Positions 34,499 through 39,154 of a DNA stretch of 39,154 bases are shown one piece after another. This DNA is from Candidatus Obscuribacterales bacterium. Lineage in GTDB: Bacteria > Cyanobacteriota > Vampirovibrionia > Obscuribacterales > Obscuribacteraceae. The stretch covers positions 1 through 39,154 of the forward strand of contig JAGVLS010000027.1 of NCBI GenBank assembly GCA_020054205.1. Reading direction: 5' to 3'. Within the stretch, counting starts at the first letter, position 1. Each line of letters opens with the position of its first letter. Made by a program: the position numbers and the translations under genes. The notes below the pieces were generated by a model. It worked only from the letters and a program-made list of their open reading frames with translations. It was not told where the DNA came from and did no database searches.

Positions 34499-34873
34499 TT
34501 AGCGGCGCTTTTTGCTGCCTTTCTTAGCAGTTTTGCCACCTTTATGTGTTTTTGTAGCCTTTGCTGGAGCCTTAGGCATAGCTGGCATTTTTTGTCTGCC
34601 ATCAACAATTGCTTTAAGCTCTTGGCCTGGGCGAAAAGCTGGTACTTTTGCTGCAGCAATCGTCAATTTTTGTCTTGGATCTTGAGGGTTTACACCAACG
34701 CGTGCTTTGCGATTTCTACGTTCAAATGTGCCAAAGCCTACCAACATAACTTTTTCGCCTTTTGATAAAGCGCCAGTGACATTATGTAAAATGGCAGACA
34801 ATGTATCCTGCACTTGTGTTTTTGTTTGTCCTGTCACATTTGAAACAGCATCTACTAATTCTGCTCTATTCAT
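34499..34873 (-). CDS. hup: HU family DNA-binding protein with basic C-terminal tail
   Basis: This encodes 124 residues from ATG at 34873, chosen for GGGAG six bases upstream and because MNRAELVDAVS is the normal HU start; the frame remains open to 34942. The HU fold is complete (about residues 1-91): ILHNVTGALSKGEKVMLVGFGTFERRNRKARVGVNPQDP with the beta-arm, then VPAFRPGQELKAIV. After it comes a tail of about 33 residues rich in Lys, Ala, Pro and Gly (KAPAKATKTHKGGKTAKKGSKKRR), as in histone H1-like HU variants. The tail should raise DNA affinity and compaction. Confidence 0.93.
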   Translation of the reverse strand: MNRAELVDAVSNVTGQTKTQVQDTLSAILHNVTGALSKGEKVMLVGFGTFERRNRKARVGVNPQDPRQKLTIAAAKVPAFRPGQELKAIVDGRQKMPAMPKAPAKATKTHKGGKTAKKGSKKRR

Positions 34874-34964
34874 TATATTCTCCCGAGGCAAGCTAATGAA
34901 GGATACCATAATATAAAAACTGGGGGAGATACTATCACTCAAGTGAATTCAATTCAAGTACTTT

Positions 34965-34993
34965 TTCACGATTAAAATATATGATGATATAAG
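34965..34993 (+). promoter_or_regulatory. Promoter of mnmE (predicted start at the ATG)
   Basis: TTCACG (34965-34970), a 17-base spacer and TATAAG (34988-34993) with a TGn extension (TGATATAAG) form a good promoter. The predicted start is about 34999-35001, which coincides with the mnmE start codon, implying a leaderless mRNA. Confidence 0.5.
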
Positions 34994-34998
34994 TTGAT

Positions 34999-36378
34999 AT
35001 GAAAAACACCGAAGATACAATTTGTGCAATCGCAACCGGAAAAGGCATGGCAGCATTAGCTATAGTGCGCATGTCAGGGCCACTGGCTTTTAAAATTGCT
35101 AGTCAAATTTTTTCCTTATTTGACCAAGATAAAAAACCTATTTCACTTGATAGTCACGTAGCAAAGCATGGTTATATATTTGATCCTATAAGCAGCAATT
35201 TAATTGATGAAGTAGTTTTGACCCCTTACAAGGGTCCTAATAGTTACACAGGAGAAGATCTCGTAGAAATTAGTTCACACGGATCAGACATTATTGCTAA
35301 CACAATATTGATGCTTATGATTAGTCAAGGCGCACGACTAGCAAAAAAAGGTGAATTTACTCAAAGAGCTTTTTTAAATGGAAAAATTGATTTAACCCAA
35401 GCTGAGGCCGTACTAGATTTAATTCAAGCTAAAACTGTCCATCAAGGTCGCCTAGCCTTATCCGCCTTATCTGGACACCTCGGTAAGCAAATAAATGCCG
35501 TACGCAAGGATTTAATTGCCTTATTAACACGAATAACGGCGGGTATAGATTTTCCAGACGAAATTGGCGATATTCCCGAGCCGGATATAGAAGGCGTTGT
35601 CAGGCAGAATATTGCAAAACTAGATGAGTTAACAAGAACAGCGCGTGCTGGGAATTTTTTACGTTCAGGATTAAAGATTGCTATTATTGGCAAGCCAAAT
35701 GTAGGTAAATCTAGCCTTCTCAATCAATTACTTAAATACGAGCGAGCAATTGTTACAGATGTCCCTGGTACTACTCGTGATTCTTTAGAAGAACTTATTG
35801 ATTTAAATGGCATTCCGGTCACAATAGTTGATACAGCTGGCATTCGCCATACCGATGATCAAGTAGAAAAAATTGGCATTGAAAGAACTAACCAAGCAAT
35901 TGATGCAGCTAATCTTGTGCTTGTTATTCACGATCTTGAAACTCATACTGAAGGCGAAGAGTTTGAAACTATATTACAAAACAAACCATATTTATTGATT
36001 GGTAATAAAATTGATTTGCCCAAAGCAAATAAAAAAAATATTCCCGATTTAGTTTTTACCAATTGCATAGATAAAGTATTTATCTCTGCCAAAACTGGCG
36101 AAAATCTTGATAGCCTGCTTGCCTCTATTGAAAAATGGGTTTTCCAAAATAACGCAAATAAAGATATGCCTTCTCTTAATAGCCGGCAAACAGAATTATG
36201 CATAAAAGCACAAAAAGCACTGGATCTAGTTCAAGAAACACAAAAGGGGAATTATCCACAAGACTGTCTCGCTACAGATTTGAAAAGTGCAATTGATGCT
36301 CTATCAGAAATTTCTGGAGAGATTGTCAGCGAAGAAGTGATAACCGAAGTATTTGCTAATTTTTGCATAGGTAAATAA
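34999..36378 (+). CDS. mnmE: tRNA modification GTPase MnmE
   Basis: This 459-residue GTPase, with MnmG, makes the 5-carboxymethylaminomethyl modification of wobble uridine-34 in tRNAs. The N-terminal folate-binding domain starts with TEDTICAIATGKGMAALAIVRMSG, so the start codon cannot lie further downstream. A helical domain has GEFTQRAFLNGKIDLTQAEAVLDLI, then the G domain with GKPNVGKSSLLNQ (near residue 231), DVPGTTRD, DTAGIR and NKID. The C-terminus is CIGK, including the catalytic cysteine. There is no SD; a promoter ends six bases before the ATG. It is followed with no gap by a small unknown gene. Confidence 0.96.
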   Translation: MKNTEDTICAIATGKGMAALAIVRMSGPLAFKIASQIFSLFDQDKKPISLDSHVAKHGYIFDPISSNLIDEVVLTPYKGPNSYTGEDLVEISSHGSDIIANTILMLMISQGARLAKKGEFTQRAFLNGKIDLTQAEAVLDLIQAKTVHQGRLALSALSGHLGKQINAVRKDLIALLTRITAGIDFPDEIGDIPEPDIEGVVRQNIAKLDELTRTARAGNFLRSGLKIAIIGKPNVGKSSLLNQLLKYERAIVTDVPGTTRDSLEELIDLNGIPVTIVDTAGIRHTDDQVEKIGIERTNQAIDAANLVLVIHDLETHTEGEEFETILQNKPYLLIGNKIDLPKANKKNIPDLVFTNCIDKVFISAKTGENLDSLLASIEKWVFQNNANKDMPSLNSRQTELCIKAQKALDLVQETQKGNYPQDCLATDLKSAIDALSEISGEIVSEEVITEVFANFCIGK

Positions 36379-36837
36379 ATGGCTAAACTAATTTCAGAAG
36401 ACAAAGATTTTCCAAGCTCAATTGAATTAATTCCTTTATCAATTAAGAGCTTACATCTAGCTTCTGAAGATAAGCCACAAGAATGGCAGACGATTTCTTT
36501 AAATTTCAAAAGTGGTCAATTCAATTTTTCACTGCCAAATGTTGAAAGTTCTTTAATATGCCGCTCTCCTAACGATGAAATAAAAACGCTTGTTGACTTC
36601 CTGGAAAAATTGCTCAATCATCAACAAAATAAAGTGATTTTTGAACCCCATGAACCTAATTTTGATTTTTCTTTTGATCGAACTCCAGACGATGGAATTT
36701 TTGTCCATGCCTGGCTCGATGCTACAAATAGCACTACTAATTTTTATTCAGGAGACGCCCTGGGAATAAGATTTCACACTAGTAATAAATTGCTAGCTCA
36801 GTTTATCGATGATTTAAAGGGTGAGTTTAAAATATAA
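36379..36837 (+). CDS. Small protein of unknown function, next to mnmE
   Basis: This encodes 152 residues starting directly at the base after the mnmE stop, so it is likely translated by coupling. There is no signal peptide or membrane segment. A hydrophilic N-terminal half is followed by VIFEPHEPNFDFSFDRTPDDGIFVHAWLDATN and ALGIRFHTSNKLLAQFIDDL. The pattern of FEP-EPNF, an acidic strand, then G-I-R-F and a closing helix with FI-DL recalls small beta-rich proteins related to the WapI immunity group. The likeness is weak and from memory, and no toxin partner is nearby. Function unknown. Confidence 0.65.
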   Translation: MAKLISEDKDFPSSIELIPLSIKSLHLASEDKPQEWQTISLNFKSGQFNFSLPNVESSLICRSPNDEIKTLVDFLEKLLNHQQNKVIFEPHEPNFDFSFDRTPDDGIFVHAWLDATNSTTNFYSGDALGIRFHTSNKLLAQFIDDLKGEFKI

Positions 36838-36879
36838 ATATGAAAACTATTCTTGCAAAAGCATAGAAAAACCTAGGGT

Positions 36880-36910
36880 TTAACGTTTTTGCCTGTTAAA
36901 ATTAGATAAT
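36880..36910 (+). promoter_or_regulatory. Putative thrS promoter
   Basis: TAGATA (36903-36908), or GATAAT two bases later, is a fair -10 box; TTAACG at 36880-36885 is a weak -35 box 17 bases away. The predicted start lies at about 36915, inside the hairpin that precedes the ribosome site, so a start further upstream is also possible. This is uncertain. Confidence 0.3.
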
Positions 36911-36930
36911 CGGCAGTTTGTAGATGCCGA
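36910..36930 (+). promoter_or_regulatory. Hairpin before thrS with a tRNA-Thr anticodon-like loop
   Basis: TCGGCA (36910-36915) and TGCCGA (36925-36930) form a 6-bp stem with the loop GTTTGTAGA. Within it TTTGTAG has the form of an anticodon loop with UGU, the threonine anticodon, at the 34-36 place. The stem touches the ribosome site GAAGGAG (36931-36937). E. coli ThrRS represses its own mRNA by binding such a mimic; here this is inferred from loop and location. Confidence 0.35.
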
Positions 36931-36942
36931 GAAGGAGCAAAT

Positions 36943-38889
36943 ATGTCAGTTGAAACTCAGGTTACTATCAATTTACCAGACGGCTCAAGCAAAACTTTAA
37001 ATCAAAATGCCACAGCAGCCGATTTAGCTCAATCAATTTCTCAAGGACTTTATCGCAAAGCAGTCGGGGCATTGATAAATGGTGAAATTCGAGATTTATT
37101 CACACCGCTTCAAAATAATGATCAAATAAAAATACTTACACCTGATGATCCTGAATCATATGAATTGCTTCGTCATTCAACTGCTCACGTAATGGCACAA
37201 GCAGTACAGAGAATTTTTCCACAAGCAAAAATTGCCATTGGTCCAACCATTCAAGATGGTTTTTATTATGACTTTGATATTCCCAACCATACTTTATCTA
37301 CTGAAGATTTAAGCAAAATAGAAGCAGAGATGAAAAAAATTGCTTCCGAAAATCAAAAACTGGTTCGTTACAATATTCCTGATGTAGATAAACAAATAAA
37401 AGAATTTTGCGATCAAGGTGAAAAATTCAAAGCAGAATTATTAGAAGAGCACAAAAACGACAACCCGACTTTATATCACATGAAAGATAAAGATGGAAAT
37501 ATCGTCTGGAACGATTTATGCCGTGGTCCACATTTACCTAATACTAGTTTGATAAAAGCTTTTAAGCTCTTAAAAGTGTCGGGCTCTTATTGGCGCGGTG
37601 ATGAAAATAAAGATCGCTTGCAGAGAATTTATGCCACTGCCTGGTGGAAGGCTTCTGAATTAGAAGACTATTTGCATAGACTAGAAGAAGCAGAAAAAAG
37701 AGATCATAGAAAGCTATCAAAACAACTCGATTTATTTTCAGTACATGAAGAAGTTGGACCAGGATTAATTTTCTGGCATCCAAATCTAGCTACAGTGCGC
37801 GCAATTATTGAAGATTTTTGGCGTGATGTCCATCGCAAGCGTGGCTACCAATTTGTTTATACACCACATATAGCTTCCGAACAGCTCTATCAAATAAGCG
37901 GGCATTTACAAAGCTATGGTGAAAACATGTATTCATCCATGGACATTGATGGTCAACCATATCGTGCCAAACCAATGAATTGTCCCGGACATATCATGAT
38001 TTATAAATCACGCTTACGCAGTTATCGTGATTTGCCAATTCGCATGGCAGAACTGGGCACAGTTTATCGTTATGAGAGATCAGGTGTTTTACATGGCATG
38101 TTGCGCGTGCGTGGTTTTACTCAAGATGATTCGCATATCTTTTGTAGACCAGATCAACTAGAAGAAGAAATTAGCAGCATCATAGACTTAGTAGATCTAA
38201 TGATGAAAACTTTTGGTTATAGCTACAAAGCCTATTTATCTACTCGTCCGGAAAAATATATTGGCAGTGATGAAGAATGGGAGTTTGCTACCAATAGCCT
38301 AGAAGCTGCACTTAAATCACGCAATCTCAATTACGAAATTGACGCAGGTGGTGGTGTATTTTATGCTCCTAAAATTGATTTCAAACTTTTTGATGCTATT
38401 GGCAGAGAATGGCAAGGACCAACCATTCAAGTTGATTTGAATTTGCCTAAACGTTTTGATGTTACATATATTGGTGAAAATGGTAATCGCCAACAAGCAA
38501 TTATGGTACACAGAGCTGTATTAGGCTCTATGGAACGCTTTTGCGGCGGTTTAATTGAACACTATGCCGGTGCCTTTCCCACCTGGCTTGCTCCTGTGCA
38601 AGCAGTGGTATTACCTATTTCTGATCGGCATCAAGAATGTGCTAAAGAAATTTATAAAAAGCTGCAAGAAGCAGGTTTTAGAATACGCATAGATGATAAA
38701 GCAGAAACTATTAATTATCGTATTCGGGAAGCACAAGTTGAACAAATACCATACATGCTTGTGATTGGCGATAAAGAAATGCAATCAGGACAAGTAGCTG
38801 TGCGCCACAGACGCCATGGTGATATGGGAGCCATGTCTTTTGATAAATTCCTTACGCAAATAAAAACTGAAATTGACGATAAGAGTTAA
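36943..38889 (+). CDS. thrS: Threonyl-tRNA synthetase
   Basis: This 648-residue class II synthetase has AAGGAG five bases before the ATG. The domains are: N-terminal TGS (residues 6-65); the editing domain with HSTAHVMAQAVQRIFP (HxxxH) and the later Cys of NDLCRGPHLPNT; the catalytic core with motif 1 and PMNCPGHIMIYKSR, RMAELGTVYRYERSGVLHGMLRVRGFTQDDSHIFC (motif 2) and VHRAVLGSMERF (motif 3); and an anticodon-binding C-terminal domain (LPISDRHQECAKEIY to KSG-like end). Full length and complete. Confidence 0.97.
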   Translation: MSVETQVTINLPDGSSKTLNQNATAADLAQSISQGLYRKAVGALINGEIRDLFTPLQNNDQIKILTPDDPESYELLRHSTAHVMAQAVQRIFPQAKIAIGPTIQDGFYYDFDIPNHTLSTEDLSKIEAEMKKIASENQKLVRYNIPDVDKQIKEFCDQGEKFKAELLEEHKNDNPTLYHMKDKDGNIVWNDLCRGPHLPNTSLIKAFKLLKVSGSYWRGDENKDRLQRIYATAWWKASELEDYLHRLEEAEKRDHRKLSKQLDLFSVHEEVGPGLIFWHPNLATVRAIIEDFWRDVHRKRGYQFVYTPHIASEQLYQISGHLQSYGENMYSSMDIDGQPYRAKPMNCPGHIMIYKSRLRSYRDLPIRMAELGTVYRYERSGVLHGMLRVRGFTQDDSHIFCRPDQLEEEISSIIDLVDLMMKTFGYSYKAYLSTRPEKYIGSDEEWEFATNSLEAALKSRNLNYEIDAGGGVFYAPKIDFKLFDAIGREWQGPTIQVDLNLPKRFDVTYIGENGNRQQAIMVHRAVLGSMERFCGGLIEHYAGAFPTWLAPVQAVVLPISDRHQECAKEIYKKLQEAGFRIRIDDKAETINYRIREAQVEQIPYMLVIGDKEMQSGQVAVRHRRHGDMGAMSFDKFLTQIKTEIDDKS

Positions 38890-38936
38890 TATCTGCGTGA
38901 CAACCAGCCCCAATACCTTCAAAGCAAGCAACAAAA

Positions 38937-38966
38937 ATGTCAGAAAAATTTCAAAAAATCTGACAT
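38937..38966. repeat. Inverted repeat downstream of thrS
   Basis: ATGTCAGA (38937-38944) and TCTGACAT (38959-38966) pair over 8 bases with a 14-base A-rich loop. There is no T run after it on the plus strand, so it is more likely an mRNA 3' stem or a protein site than a terminator by itself. Confidence 0.45.
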
Positions 38967-38999
38967 ATGCCTATTTCGCTTACAACTAAGCTTAGACTT

Positions 39000-39031
39000 G
39001 TAAGAAAAACAGACAAATTTCTTACGTTTTT
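39000..39031 (+). terminator. Probable terminator of thrS
   Basis: GTAAGAAA (39000-39007) and TTTCTTAC (39018-39025) form a perfect 8-bp stem with a 10-base loop, followed by GTTTTT. The stem is AT-rich. It lies about 110 bases past the thrS stop with no gene between. Confidence 0.6.
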
Positions 39032-39059
39032 GCTAAATAAACAAATAGGCTACTGCGTA

Positions 39060-39117
39060 TTGCCTCATCTAAGAATCGTACTAGTTCAAAAATGTTGCCT
39101 CATGAGAAATCGTACTA
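39060..39117. repeat. Imperfect tandem repeat at the window edge
   Basis: TTGCCTCAT and AATCGTACTA recur in the same order twice: 39060-39068 with 39074-39083, and 39095-39103 with 39108-39117. The two units are about 24 bases long, with a period of about 35. The unit continues to an AT-rich end, and the window stops before any gene. Such repeated ends are seen at some insertion sequences, but no transposase is in view. Confidence 0.55.
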
Positions 39118-39154
39118 CTTAACTTGCAGTTTTGGGGTATTGTTTTGCTGAAAA

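Noticed and set aside
36838..36942. T-box riboswitch before thrS
   Set aside because: The 105-base gap is too short and lacks the T-box AGGGTGGNACCGCG sequence and terminator stem.
38937..38966. thrS terminator at the first inverted repeat
   Set aside because: No T run follows it on the plus strand; the repeat at 39000-39031 fits a terminator better.
39060..39117. CRISPR array
   Set aside because: Only two imperfect copies with an approximately 10-base gap; the units vary and there are no spacer-length intervals or cas genes.

Overview
The window is a compact, AT-rich bacterial chromosome segment (GC judged by eye in the high 30s percent, not computed). It opens in the 5' end of a 16S rRNA gene on the minus strand. 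The rest is mostly core housekeeping genes mixed with secreted proteins of unknown role. Start codons are varied (ATG, GTG, TTG), and only about half of the genes have a clear Shine-Dalgarno (SD) site. The gene set (UDP-xylose enzymes, many TPR proteins, a giant beta-helix protein with a FecR-like end, a CxxC zinc-ribbon membrane protein) would fit a non-photosynthetic relative of Cyanobacteria (Vampirovibrionia/Melainabacteria-like). That placement is an inference; a 16S search would settle it.

Layout. 1-494: 16S 5' end, its leader and a good promoter, all on the minus strand. 495-4194: a divergent pair made of a secreted DUF6599-like protein and an overlapping secreted TPR / putative zinc-hydrolase couple. 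4213-6548: uxs and ugd on the minus strand, which together make UDP-xylose. 6714-8050: mazG and a small TPR protein. 8064-9798: dapF and ftsQ on the minus strand. 10098-15641: a zinc-ribbon membrane protein, then a reduced division and wall cluster rsmH-ftsL-ftsI-murJ. 15638-19825: a 1395-residue secreted beta-helix protein with a FecR-like C-terminus on the minus strand. 19960-20870: two small minus-strand proteins. 20836-25413: a secreted 5'-nucleotidase, a secreted TPR protein, and a FecCD-type permease with its ATPase. 25410-26309: a Q/N/G/Y-rich low-complexity protein on the minus strand. 26414-27524: ybeY and an undecaprenol-kinase-like gene on the minus strand. 27796-34402: a translation operon rimP-nusA-ylxR-infB-rbfA-truB that ends in a CPBP membrane protease. 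34499-34873: an HU protein with a basic tail on the minus strand. 34999-38889: mnmE, a small unknown gene, and thrS. 38890-39154: a terminator and an imperfect tandem repeat running to the window edge.

The genes fall into three groups. One is envelope growth and division (DapF, FtsQ, RsmH, FtsL, FtsI, MurJ, undecaprenol kinase, UDP-xylose synthesis). A second is translation and RNA maturation (16S, YbeY, RimP, NusA, YlxR, IF-2, RbfA, TruB, MnmE, ThrRS). The third is a secreted and transport layer (TPR proteins, beta-helix protein, nucleotidase, metal-chelate-type ABC transporter).

I found no CRISPR array, prophage, transposase gene or obvious defence system. The points most worth a second look are the Q/N-rich protein, the beta-helix/FecR protein without a visible secretion partner, a tRNA-Thr anticodon-like hairpin just before thrS, a probably leaderless mnmE, the hairpin leader of the rimP operon, the terminal tandem repeats, and the secreted gene trio at the left.
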